DNA of 64,000 bases from Zeugodacus cucurbitae (Eukaryota > Arthropoda > Insecta > Diptera > Tephritidae), in assembly GCF_028554725.1 (NCBI RefSeq), contig NC_071671.1, forward strand, positions 64,529,001-64,593,000. The letters run 5' to 3'. Each line of letters starts with the position of its first letter. Position 1 is the stretch's first letter. The position numbers and the translations under genes are program-made. Shown one piece after another: positions 37,901-42,696 of the stretch. The notes beneath the pieces were generated by a model. It was not told the origin of the DNA and made no database searches. It saw only the letters and a program-made list of their open reading frames with translations.

Positions 37901-38765
37901 TTCCGATATTTCACAGCAGGAAACTGACGGTTCTACGAAAGTATCTGAAAATGAACAATATTCAACTACGATCGTATCTGGTACATCCTCTTCGAATATT
38001 GCATCAACAGTTAACCCCTCCACCTACTCTGGAGAAATATCAACAGTAACGCATTCCGATATTTCACAGCAGGAAACTGACGGTTCTACGAAAGTATCTG
38101 AAAATGAACAATATTCAACTACGATCGTATCTGGTACATCCTCTTCGAATATTGCATCAACAGTTAACCCTTCCACCTACTCTGGAGAAACATCAAGAGT
38201 AACGCATTCCGATATTTCACAGCAGGAAACTGACGGTTCTACGAAAGTATCTGAAAATGAACAATATTCAACTACGATCGTATCTGGTACATCCTCTTCG
38301 ATTATTGCATCAACAGTTAACCCTTCCACCTACTCTGGAGAAACATCAACAGTAACGCATTCCGATATTTCACAGCAGGAAACTGACGGTTCTACGAAAG
38401 TATCTGAAAATGAACAGTATTCAACTACGATCTTATCTGGTACATCCTCTTCGAATATTGCATCAACAGTTAACCCTTCCACCTACTCTGGAGAAACATC
38501 AACAGTAACGCATTCCGATATTTCACAGCAGGAAACTGACGGTTCTACGAAAGTATCTGAAAATGAACAATATTCAACTACAATCGGGTCCTACACATAC
38601 TGGCTAGCCGTTGTGAATAGCACTGAAAGTTTTATAGGAATGACTGAAGCAAAAAAAGATTTATCATCTAGTGAATCTGATGGAAGCGGTTCTAGAAATT
38701 CGGTAGATTCACCATCTTCTGAAGTTTCTAAATCTTCGGGAGAAAGCAGTGCTTCTTCACTATAA
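19911..38765 (+). CDS. Giant secreted Ser/Thr-rich repeat protein (mucin- or glue-like), about 6,284 aa
   Basis: Single-exon frame ending in TAA. I chose the ATG at 19,911 (context GAAAATG); the frame runs four codons further up but with no ATG. Residues 1 to about 21 form a signal peptide. Residues 22-122 form a charged, probably helical head with Cys 33, 55, 62, 84, 89 and 110, spaced C-x21-C-x6-C-x21-C-x4-C-x20-C. RKRR at 123-126 looks like a furin-type site. Residues 127 to about 465 are acidic and Ser-rich (ESSESETWESSK-like units), followed by a Thr-rich linker. Residues 551-6211 are 111 copies of a 51-residue unit (STKVSENEQYSTTIVSGTSS and so on), followed by a partial unit and a tail with a hydrophobic YTYWLAVVN segment and a Ser-rich end. 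It is Cys-free after the head. Composition suggests dense O-glycosylation and an extracellular mucin, glue or matrix. I recognise no named homologue. Poly(A) signals AATAAA lie at 38,815 and 39,137. Confidence 0.85.
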   Translation: MCVSKILILSICLITPFCIKCEKPSALGKENICYSHFKRKFKDAQSSLENEVRSCSESDLYCEEIATKVFSLQKIQIQKEFEFCKKAECDKFATTIIGQTLKSRLRREYCKKFIVNDDLNGARKRRSASYSSEDSSGNDFSPSFEEYSETGSKSDSRDMYNDASVSDNDKSAPSVETSETESSDEYLESESFESSEASKSKTHEISESETDESSESETNISSKSMSKTSEYSETETWESSKPKTDVISESELDECWEELETNESSKSGSCELSKSETSDSSESETWETSKTETDETEEFSKLETNESSDSSESETWESSKSETDETDEYSKSETNESSRSGSWQISQSESSDSSESKSWASSKSETNELSGSDTNEYSKWETNESSRSGSWQISKSDSSESSEAKTDDSSESEKSSATKESGETPSSSETDSSESKTDDSSESEKSSETKESGETPSSSETDTYKSSSKGTTKFSKETNYSQTTESIDSPQKSTTQLSTEKPYITNATTVISIGSNEPTKKPSTLPDANMKTTSIAYRSSQHVPQQTTDSSTKVSENEQYSTTIVSGTSSTNIASTVNPSTYSGETSTVTHSDILQQETDSSTKVSENEKYSTTIVSGTSSSNIASTVNPSTYSGEISTVTHSDISQQETDGSTKVSENEQYSTTIVSGTSSSNIASTVNPSTYSGETSTVTHSDISQQETDGSAKVSENEQYSTTIVSGTSSSNIASTVNPSTYSGETSTVTHSDISQQETDGSTKVSENEQYSTTIVSGTSSSNIASTVNPSTYSGETSTVTHSDISQQETDGSTKVSENEQYSTTIVSGTSSSNIASTVNPSTYSGETSTVTHSDISQQETDGSTKVSENEQYSTTIVSGTSSSNIASTVNPSTYSGETSTVTHSDISQQETDGSTKVSENEQYSTTIVSGTSSSNIASTVNPSTYSGEISTVTHSDISQQETDGSTKVSENEQYSTTIVSGTSSSNIASTVNPSTYSGETSTVTHSDISQQETDGSTKVSENEQYSTTIVSGTSSSNIASTVNPSTYSGEISTVTHSDISQQETDGSTKVSENEQYSTTIVSGTSSSNIASTVNPSTYSGETSTVTHSDISQQETDGSTKVSENEQYSTTIVSGTSSSNIASTVNPSTYSGETSTVTHSDISQQETDGSTKVSENEQYSTTIVSGTSSSNIASTVNPSTYSGETSTVTHSDISQQETDGSTKVSENEQYSTTIVSGTSSSNIASTVNPSTYSGETSTVTHSDISQQETDGSTKVSENEQYSTTIVSGTSSSNIASTVNPSTYSGETSTVTHSDISQQETDGSTKVSENEQYSTTIVSGTSSSNIASTVNPSTYSGETSTVTHSDISQQETDGSTKVSENEQYSTTIVSGTSSSNIASTVNPSTYSGETSTVTHSDISQQETDGSTKVSENEQYSTTIVSGTSSSNIASTVNPSTYSGETSTVTHSDISQQETDGSTKVSENEQYSTTIVSGTSSSNIASTVNPSTYSGETSTVTHSDISQQETDGSTKVSENEQYSTTIVSGTSSSNIASTVNPSTYSGETSTVTHSDISQQETDGSTKVSENEQYSTTIVSGTSSSNIASTVNPSTYSGEISTVTHSDISQQETDGSTKVSENEQYSTTIVSGTSSSNIASTVNPSTYSGETSTVTHSDISQQETDGSTKVSENEQYSTTIVSGTSSSNIASTVNPSTYSGEISTVTHSDISQQETDGSTKVSENEQYSTTIVSGTSSSNIASTVNPSTYSGETSTVTHSDISQQETDGSTKVSENEQYSTTIVSGTSSSNIASTVNPSTYSGETSTVTHSDISQQETDGSTKVSQNEQYSTTIVSGTSSSNIASTVNPSTYSGEISTVTHSDISQQETDGSRKVSENEQYSTTIVSGTSSSNIASTVNPSTYSGETSTVTHSDISQQETDGSTKVSENEQYSTTIVSGTSSSNIASTVNPSTYSGETSTVTHSDISQQETDGSTKVSENEQYSTTIVSGTSSSNIVSTVNPSTYSGEISTVTHSDISQQETDGSRKVSENEQYSTTIVSGTSSSNIASTVNPSTYSGETSTVTHSDISQQETDGSTKVSENEQYSTTIVSGTSSSNIASTVNPSTYSGEISTVTHSDISQQETDGSRKVSENEQYSTTIVSGTSSSNIASTVNPSTYSGEISTVTHSDISQQETDGSTKVSENEQYSTAIVSGTSSSNIASTVNPSTYSGETSRVTHSDISQQETDGSTKVSENEQYSTTIVSGTSSSIIASTVNPSTYSGETSTVTHSDISQQETDGSTKVSENEQYSTTIVSGTFSSNIASTVNPSTYSGEISTVTHSDISQQETDGSTKVSENEQYSTTIVSGTSSSNIASTVNPSTYSGEISTVTHSDISQQETDGSTKVSENEQYSTTIVSGTSSSNIASTVNASTYSGEISTVTHSDISQQETDGSTKVSENEQYSTTIVSGTSSSNIASTVNPSTYSGETSTVTHSDISQQETDGSTKVSENEQYSTTIVFGTSSSNIASTVNPSTYSGEISTVTHSDISQQETDGSTKVSENEQYSTTIVSGTSSSNIASTVNPSTYSGEISTVTHSDISQQETDGSTKVSENEQYSTTIVSGTSSSNIASTVNPSTYSGETSTVTHSDISQQETDGSAKVSENEQYSTTIVSGTSSSNIASTVNPSTYSGETSTVTHSDISQQETDGSTKVSENEQYSTTIVSGTSSSNIASTVNPSTYSGETSTVTHSDISQQETDGSTKVSENEQYSTTIVSGTSSSNIASTVNPSTYSGETSTVTHSDISQQETDGSTKVSENEQYSTTIVSGTSSSNIASTVNPSTYSGETSTVTHSDISQQETDGSTKVSENEQYSTTIVSGTSSSNIASTVKPSTYSGETSTVTHSDISQQETDGSTKVSENEQYSTTIVSGTSSSNIASTVNPSTYSGEISTVTHSDISQQETDGSTKVSENEQYSTTIVSGTSSSNIASTVNPSTYSGETSTVTHSDISQQETDGSTKVSENEQYSTTIVSGTSSSNIASTVNPSTYSGEISTVTHSDISQQETDGSTKVSENEQYSTTIVSGTSSSNIASTVNPSTYSGETSTVTHSDISQQETDGSTKVSENEQYSTTIVSGTSSSNIASTVNPSTYSGEISTVTHSDISQQETDGSTKVSENEQYSTTIVSGTSSSNIASTVNPSTYSGETSTVTHSDISQQETDGSTKVSENEQYSTTIVSGTSSSNIASTVNPSTYSGEISTVTHSDISQQETDGSRKVSENEQYSTTIVSGTSSSNIASTVNPSTYSGETSTVTHSDISQQETDGSTKVSENEQYSTTIVSGTSSSNIASTVNPSTYSGETSTVTHSDISQQETDGSTKVSENEQYSTTIVSGTSSSNIVSTVNPSTYSGEISTVTHSDISQQETDGSRKVSENEQYSTTIVSGTSSSNIASTVNPSTYSGETSTVTHSDISQQETDGSTKVSENEQYSTTIVSGTSSSNIASTVNPSTYSGEISTVTHSDISQQETDGSRKVSENEQYSTMIVSGTSSSNIASTVNPSTYSGETSTVTHSDISQQETDGSTKVSENEQYSTTIVSGTSSSNIASTVNPSTYSGETSTVTHSDISQQETDGSTKVSENEQYSTTIVSGTSSSNIASTVNPSTYSGEISTVTHSDISQQETDGSRKVSENEQYSTTIVSGTSSSNIASTVNPSTYSGEISTVTHSDISQQETDGSRKVSENEQYSTTIVSGTSSSNIASTVNPSTYSGETSTVTHSDISQQETDGSTKVSENEQYSTTIVSGTSSSNIASTVNPSTYSGEISTVTHSDISQQETDGSRKVSENEQYSTTIVSGTSSSNIASTVNPSTYSGEISTVTHSDISQQETDGSTKVSENEQYSTAIVSGTSSSNIASTVNPSTYSGETSRVTHSDISQQETDGSTKVSENEQYSTTIVSGTSSSIIASTVNPSTYSGETSTVTHSDISQQETDGSTKVSENEQYSTTIVSGTFSSNIASTVNPSTYSGEISTVTHSDISQQETDGSTKVSENEQYSTTIVSGTSSSNIASTVNPSTYSGEISTVTHSDISQQETDGSTKVSENEQYSTTIVSGTSSSNIASTVNASTYSGEISTVTHSDISQQETDGSTKVSENEQYSTTIVSGTSSSNIASTVNPSTYSGETSTVTHSDISQQETDGSTKVSENEQYSTTIVSGTSSSNIASTVNPSTYSAEISTVTHSDISQQETDGSTKVSENEQYSTTIVSGTSSSNIASTVNPSTYSGEISTVTHSDISQQETDGSTKVSENEQYSTTIVSGTSSSNIASTVNPSTYSGEISTVTHSDISQQETDGSTKVSENEQYSTTIVSGTFSSNIASTVNPSTYSGEISTVTHSDISQQETDGSTKVSENEQYSTTIVSGTSSSNIASTVNPSTYSGEISTVTHSDISQQETDGSTKVSENEQYSTTIVSGTFSSNIASTVNPSTYSGEISTVTHSDISQQETDGSTKVSENEQYSTTIVSGTSSSNIASTVNPSTYSGEISTVTHSDISQQETDGSTKVSENEQYSTTIVSGTSSSNIASTVNPSTYSAEISTVTHSDISQQETDGSTKVSENEQYSTTIVSGTSSSNIASTVNPSTYSGEISTVTHSDISQQETDGSTKVSENEQYSTTIVSGTSSSNIASTVNPSTYSGEISTVTHSDISQQETDGSTKVSENEQYSTTIVSGTFSSNIASTVNPSTYSGEISTVTHSDISQQETDGSTKVSENEQYSTTIVSGTSSSNIASTVNPSTYSGEISTVTHSDISQQETDGSTKVSENEQYSTTIVSGTSSSNIASTVNPSTYSGEISTVTHSDISQQETDGSTKVSENEQYSTTIVSGTSSSNIASTVNASTYSGEISTVTLSDISQQETDGSTKVSENEQYSTTIVSGTSSSNIASTVNPSTYSGEISTVTHSDISQQETDGSTKVSENEQYSTTIVSGTFSSNIASTVNPSTYSGEISTVTHSDISQQETDGSTKVSENEQYSTTIVSGTFSSNIASTVNPSTYSGEISTVTHSDTSQQETDGSTKVSENEQYSTTIVSGTSSSNIASTVNASTYSGEISTVTLSDISQQETDGSTKVSENEQYSTTIVSGTSSSNIASTVNPSTYSGEISTVTHSDISQQETDGSTKVSENEQYSTTIVSGTFSSNIASTVNPSTYSGEISTVTHSDISQQETDGSTKVSENEQYSTTIVSGTSSSNIASTVNPSTYSGEISTVTHSDISQQETDGSTKVSENEQYSTTIVSGTFSSNIASTVNPSTYSGEISTVTHSDISQQETDGSTKVSENEQYSTTIVSGTFSSNIASTVNPSTYSGEISTVTHSDTSQQETDGSTKVSENEQYSTTIVSGTSSSNIASTVNASTYSGEISTVTHSDISQQETDGSTKVSENEQYSTTIVSGTSSSNIASTVNPSTYSGEISTVTHSDISQQETDGSTKVSENEQYSTTIVSGTSSSNIASTVNASTYSGEISTVTHSDISQQETDGSTKVSENEQHSTTIVSGTSSSNIASTVNPSTYSGEISTVTLSDISQQETDGSTKVSENEQYSTTIVSGTSSSNIASTVNPSTYSIEISTVTHSDISQQETDGSTKVSENEQYSTTIVSGTSSSNIASTVNPSTYSGETSTVTHSDISQQETDGSTKVSENEQYSTTIVSGTSSSIIASTVNPSTYSGETSTVTHSDISQQETDGSTKVSENEQYSTTIVSGTSSSNIASTVNPSTYSGEISTVTHSDISQQETDGSTKVSENEQYSTTIVSGTSSSNIASTVSPSTYSGETSTVTHSDISQQETDGSTKVSENEQYSTTIVSGTSSSNIASTVNPSTYSGEISTVTHSDISQQETDGSTKVSENEQYSTTIVSGTSSSNIASTVNPSTYSGETSTVTHSDISQQETDGSTKVSENEQYSTTIVSGTSSSNIASTVNPSTYSGETSTVTHSDISQQETDGSTKVSENEQYSTTIVSGTSSSNIASTVNPSTYSGETSTVTHSDISQQETDGSTKVSENEQYSTTIVSGTSSSNIASTVNPSTYSGEISTVTHSDISQQETDGSTKVSENEQYSTTIVSGTSSSNIASTVNPSTYSGETSRVTHSDISQQETDGSTKVSENEQYSTTIVSGTSSSIIASTVNPSTYSGETSTVTHSDISQQETDGSTKVSENEQYSTTILSGTSSSNIASTVNPSTYSGETSTVTHSDISQQETDGSTKVSENEQYSTTIGSYTYWLAVVNSTESFIGMTEAKKDLSSSESDGSGSRNSVDSPSSEVSKSSGESSASSL
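21561..38543 (+). repeat. 111 x 153-bp coding minisatellite
   Basis: The word TCTACGAAAGT begins a unit at 21,561 and the last (112th, partial) begins at 38,544. The difference of 16,983 bp is exactly 111 x 153, so there is no net length change, and every marker I compared is a multiple of 153 bp apart. Two unit types dominate. One has CCT-TCC at Pro-Ser with GAAACA (Glu-Thr); the other has CCC-TCC with GAAATA (Glu-Ile). Rare markers (GSRKV, SAKV, SIIAST, GTFSS, NASTYS, SAEIS, TLSD, TAIVSG) reveal internal segmental duplications. The copy number depends on the assembly being right. Confidence 0.97.
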
Positions 38766-39224
38766 ATATAAGGCCATTAGATTGAATGTTGGAAGTTGAA
38801 CGCTCTGGGAACGTAATAAATAGTTAAGTGTGTATGACTAAGTTCGTAAGGTAATCGTTGGGGGATAGCCAATGCCTTGTCAACAAGTAGTAAATGTAAA
38901 ATTTATGATTTTTATAATCTCTGCGAGGTGTTGATATATACCATTGAAGCCTCGTAGCGTGTTATCTTTTGTAGCTGTACTAATATATTAGTTTTAAAAT
39001 CGATTATATGTGAGCACAAGAAAGGAATGACAACAACAATTTGAAAACAGCTAGGCGAAAGCTATTACTAATGTAAAATTATATGTTCGTTTGTATGTAG
39101 ATTATAAGGTAAAGTAATTGCGAAATCTCCAGCAACAATAAAACTTCGAAAAGACATCGGCATTTTATTGGGCGTTTATGGGAGTTGTAAAAGAATTGTA
39201 CAAATGCTAAAGAGTCATATTACC
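38766..39224. other. 3' UTR and spacer between the giant gene and DUF725 gene A
   Basis: AATAAA occurs at 38,815-38,820 (50 nt after the stop) and again at 39,137-39,142. No gene was seen. Confidence 0.6.
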
Positions 39225-39260
39225 TATAAAAAGTTTGAAAATGCTTGTAGTGTCCACAGT
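39225..39260 (+). promoter_or_regulatory. Core promoter of gene A
   Basis: TATAAAAAG starts at 39,225 and CCACAGT lies at 39,254-39,260, with its A residues 31 and 33 bp downstream. A second TATAAAAG at 39,347 would leave almost no 5' UTR, so the upstream one is preferred. Confidence 0.6.
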
Positions 39261-39384
39261 TATACATTACCGGTCAATGAGAACGTACATTTAACGTGTT
39301 CGCTCGCGAGTCCAAATTTTAAGTGAAAATTTTGAATCGGAAAAAGTATAAAAGAAAGATCCTTGTAAAAATAATTATAACACA

Positions 39385-40611
39385 ATGTACAAGTTAACGA
39401 TTATTCTGCTAAGCCTTATAGCAGGCACAGCCTTCAGTGCTTCAAGCAATAATGTGCTACGTAACACAGAGCTCAATATATTGCAATTAATGGTGGACAC
39501 GCGAGACCAGCAACGCGCCAACCCGGAACAAAGTTTAGCCTGCTTTGACTATTACCTCAAAGTTTTGGACGATCACAACGAGGAGTACCGACTAGGCTTT
39601 GCAGCGTGCTTGGACGAAGCTGATGATAAAAGGAGCAATGTCGATGCTGCCACACAACCGGAACGCGATGAGATTGAGCAGTCCGCGAAGACATCATGTG
39701 AGGCGCTGAACGTTTGCGCTAAACTAGTTGGATCTGTCGACTATTTCAGTTGCTTCTCGAGTACTGTAAGTTGAACTTGTCGGCTGACTGTTGCAGTAAA
39801 TTGTTTTTAAACAAGTTAATTTTTTTAGGGCAAAGAAAGCACCGAAAGCATGTACGAGATTTCAGCAAATGCTGGCGAATCATTGGCAAAGGTGCGCGAA
39901 GAATATCGCGTAATAGAAAGTGCTGAATACCGTTGTACGAATGCAACTGAGCGTCTTTACGTGGAGAAAACCTATAAGACTAACCAGGAACTGCAAAGCT
40001 GTCTTCGAGGCGAATCGTCTGTACCAACGACTGTTGCTCCCCCAGAAGTATCCACCTCTAATCCAGAAACCACACCTGCACCAGTAGAGACAACTCCCGA
40101 GACTTCAGTGGTACCTGGAGAACCTGAAACCACACCTGCACCAGTAGAGACAACTCCCGAGACTACAGTGGTACCCGGTGAACCAGAAACTACGCCTGCA
40201 CCAGTAGAGACAACTCCCGAGACTACAGGGGTACCCGGTGAACCAGAAACCACACCTGCACCAGTAGAGACAACTCCCGAGTCTACAGTGGTACCCGGTG
40301 AACCAGAAACTACACCTGCACCGGTAGAGACAACTCCCGAGTCTACAGTGGTACCCGGTGAACCAGAAACTACACCCGCACCAGTAGAGACAACTCCCGA
40401 GTCTACAATGGTACCTGCTGAACCAGAAACTACACCTGCACCGGTAGAGACAACTCCCGAGTCTACAGTGGTACCCGGTGAACCAGAAACCACACCCGCA
40501 CCCGAGCCAGAAGCAACAACAGAAAGTGATTTCATGCCTGAAGAAGATCTGTTTGCTATGCGAAAACTTCTCGCTAGACTAAAAAGCAGACTTGCATTGA
40601 GCAAGCACTAA
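39385..40611 (+). CDS. DUF725-type secreted protein A with mucin-like tail, 387 aa
   Basis: Exon 1 39,385-39,765 (127 codons, donor GTAAGT), intron of 63 nt, exon 2 39,829-40,611 (acceptor TTTTTTAG), phase 0, stop TAA. The signal peptide covers about residues 1-19 (LLSLIAGTAFS core). The family cysteine grid follows: CFDYYL-x-C, SCEALNVC, DYFSCF in exon 1; YRC-x21-C in exon 2. After the domain comes a Thr/Pro/Glu tail made of seven 20-residue units (40,069-40,488) plus a partial one, then a basic C-terminal segment (MRKLLARLKSRLALSKH) resembling that of gene B. Such TTPAP units are typical O-glycosylation substrates. AATAAA at 40,701. The family is of unknown function; secretion is inferred from the signal peptide. 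Confidence 0.9.
40069..40488 (+). repeat. Seven 60-bp coding repeats in the tail of gene A
   Basis: Each unit encodes TTPAPVETTPE(T/S)(T/S)VVPGEPE-like 20-mers with few changes (GVPGE in unit 3, MVPAE in unit 6). Length is exactly 60 bp in all seven. It is a small-scale parallel to the array in the neighbouring giant gene. Confidence 0.95.
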
Positions 40612-40867
40612 ACTGAATAGTTGAAATCAATTAAAATCAAAAATTAACTATCTATGTTATCGGATTTAGTATTAAATTGAGAAATCATTTATCAAAAAAA
40701 AATAAAATAGAAATTAAAAGTCATTATTTTCTAAGAATTCGAAAAAACTATTTACAAATTGTATTAATTCAAGAGTACAAACTCTATTTTATAAATATAC
40801 CCTTATTGGAAGAACTCAATTTGTTTTTGTTGTTTTTTTGAAACAAATCTATAATTATCACCTTTAA

Positions 40868-41020
40868 AAATTCGGTTTTAGAATTGCGGCAGAACTTTCG
40901 GCATGTGTGCAGAGCCTCGAGAGCTGTAGAAACACGTGCCATGGTAGCTATGGTGCTCCCAAATTCAATCCAATTAAAGATTATTTAAATGGCACTTCAG
41001 TTGAAATCGTTAATTTTTAG
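40868..41020 (+). pseudogene. Possible DUF725 exon relic (tentative)
   Basis: An open segment of 50 codons begins after a stop and ends at TAG 41,018-41,020. It reads AELSACVQSLESC, then a further Cys and DYLNGTSVEIVNF. The first piece resembles the AETSAICSDFTSC block of genes E/F and the second resembles the C-LNG end of the domain, but the middle of the domain is missing. It has no ATG and no signal peptide. It could equally be chance. Confidence 0.25.
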
Positions 41021-41404
41021 TGAACTTTATAAATATGTGGTGTTTGTAGTCATAGATAAGCTTATGAATAGTCATATCAGTTCAATACACTTGCATTTAT
41101 TAGTGAGATAAGTGGATCGACATTTAGTCACGATGTGGACGGTACTCAGTTTACCAACCGAATTTAATTGTTCCGATTCATTGATAAATTTTTGTAATAT
41201 CTCGAAATAATATTGCAGATTTATCTATAAGATGCAGGAGTACCGTGTAAACCTATACTGTATAAAAATATTTGAGCTATTGCGCCTTTCCTTAATTGTC
41301 GTATATAATCTTATCATTTCTGCGATCTAATATTTAATTCTTAGTAAAGCATACAACTCAAATTGTATGCATACTAAATACTAATACAGATAATAATTTC
41401 CGCG

Positions 41405-41835
41405 AATTCTGGTCTGGACTTCATCTTCTTCTATTTCTTGACAGCTTCTGTAGTAATCATTGTTTAGGGTCCCCAATCTGTATGCATGCCCATCAATCAA
41501 ACAGTGTTCCGTGAGAACTCATATTAGAATTCTTGTCGTTCCATTTAAATTTCAACAATCGGCAAGTGCGGTACATATTCCATTATCGTTGAACCAACCA
41601 GGGATTGCTTCCACTGAGACTCAGACCAAAGAGGAAATATCATTATCGGATTCTAATTGTAACTTTGTGCCCAATCTAACAAGTTCTTCAGCTTCATAGT
41701 TAGCTGGTAAATCGCTGTGTTCTGGAACCCATTGCAGATTTATCGTAAAAGAGGAAGCTAGTACTATTAATAGCTCAAGACTTTTTATCACCAACTTCGA
41801 AGAAACGCTTAGAGACTTTAGTGATTTGCGGAAGA
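41405..41835 (-). pseudogene. RNase H and Cys/His tail remnant of a non-LTR retrotransposon
   Basis: On the minus strand, SLSVSSKLVIKSLELL leads into LQWVPEHSDLPANYEAEELV, the C-terminal part of the RNase H fold (H-S-D-x-P-N and A-x-E-L landmarks). Further on, in another frame, LTEHCLIDGHAYRLG and YYRSCQEIEEDEVQ match the Cys/His segment that follows RNase H in such elements. Frames are shifted and contain stops, so it is dead. It is a relative of the remnant at 12,645-13,120 and has the same orientation. Confidence 0.75.
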
Positions 41836-42593
41836 TTCCCAGCGAAATTATTCAGAAAAATATACTTGATGTCTGTCTTGTATTTTTGAGAAACTTTTAG
41901 ACTGAACTTTGCCGGTAAGACTCGTATTATTTAAATAAACTTAGTCGTATTGCTCTTGGAAATCTGTTGAAATGTTAAATTTCATCCCTTTGTATCTTCA
42001 AAGTCTATTATTTTATTATGTTTATTTTTCAAATATTTATTACAAGCGTTATTGAAATGAATCATAAGATTATAATATCGTTTTTTAGTCATTTATACTT
42101 TAGACACTTTTAAATACCTGTCACTTATGGGTATGGTATATTTTTCTATTGTTTCCAAGAAACCACAATAGTACGAACGTACCAAATGTATATAGGTGCA
42201 TTATCAGACACATTTCAGTAGTCAAATCAATTGATAAGGAGTTAAAAGTAACAAAATAATATCTCAGGAACTAAACAGCATGTACCCAGCGCACCTTTGC
42301 GAATATCAGTATTATGAATATTATAAGAAAGTTTAAGAAACACATGAAACCTGCCACTTTCTTCGTTTTAGAAATGTACGACTATTTTTGAGATTCGAAA
42401 TTTTTAAATTATACTTAATAGAATTAAAATCGGTGCGTCATCTGACATCCACTATATCTTACTACTTAATAGAATTTCTATTAATACATTGTGCGTTGGT
42501 ATAAACGGAAATAAAACATTTAATCAAACACTCCAAAATTTAATCATAATGAGCAATGTAATCGAAAAATTCCCCGCAACTACTTCACATTCA
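41836..42593. other. AT-rich spacer upstream of gene B
   Basis: No coding frame, RNA gene or repeat is recognisable here. Confidence 0.5.
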
Positions 42594-42629
42594 TATAAAT
42601 ACCGTTGACCAGTGCTTTGGCAGACCAGT
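42594..42629 (+). promoter_or_regulatory. Core promoter of gene B
   Basis: TATAAAT at about 42,594 and CCAGT with its A near 42,627, 33 bp downstream. This gives a 5' UTR of about 70 nt. Confidence 0.6.
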
Positions 42630-42696
42630 AACAGGTAGACAACAAAGTGTAACAGTTGTGAAGAAATTAAATTAAATAATAATAAAAGTGTATAAA

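Noticed and set aside
21561..38543. CRISPR-like or satellite interpretation of the 153-bp repeats
   Set aside because: Repeats are directly adjacent without spacers, stay in one coding frame and continue a gene with a signal peptide; neither an array with spacers nor noncoding satellite fits.
39347..39354. TATAAAAG as the gene A promoter
   Set aside because: It would place the start site within about 7 nt of the ATG; the TATA at 39,225 with CCACAGT at 39,254 fits the cluster pattern better.
39972..40604. Minus-strand frame of 210 residues opposite gene A
   Set aside because: Antisense of the 60-bp repeats; repeats are in phase with the sense gene, which has a signal peptide and splice sites.
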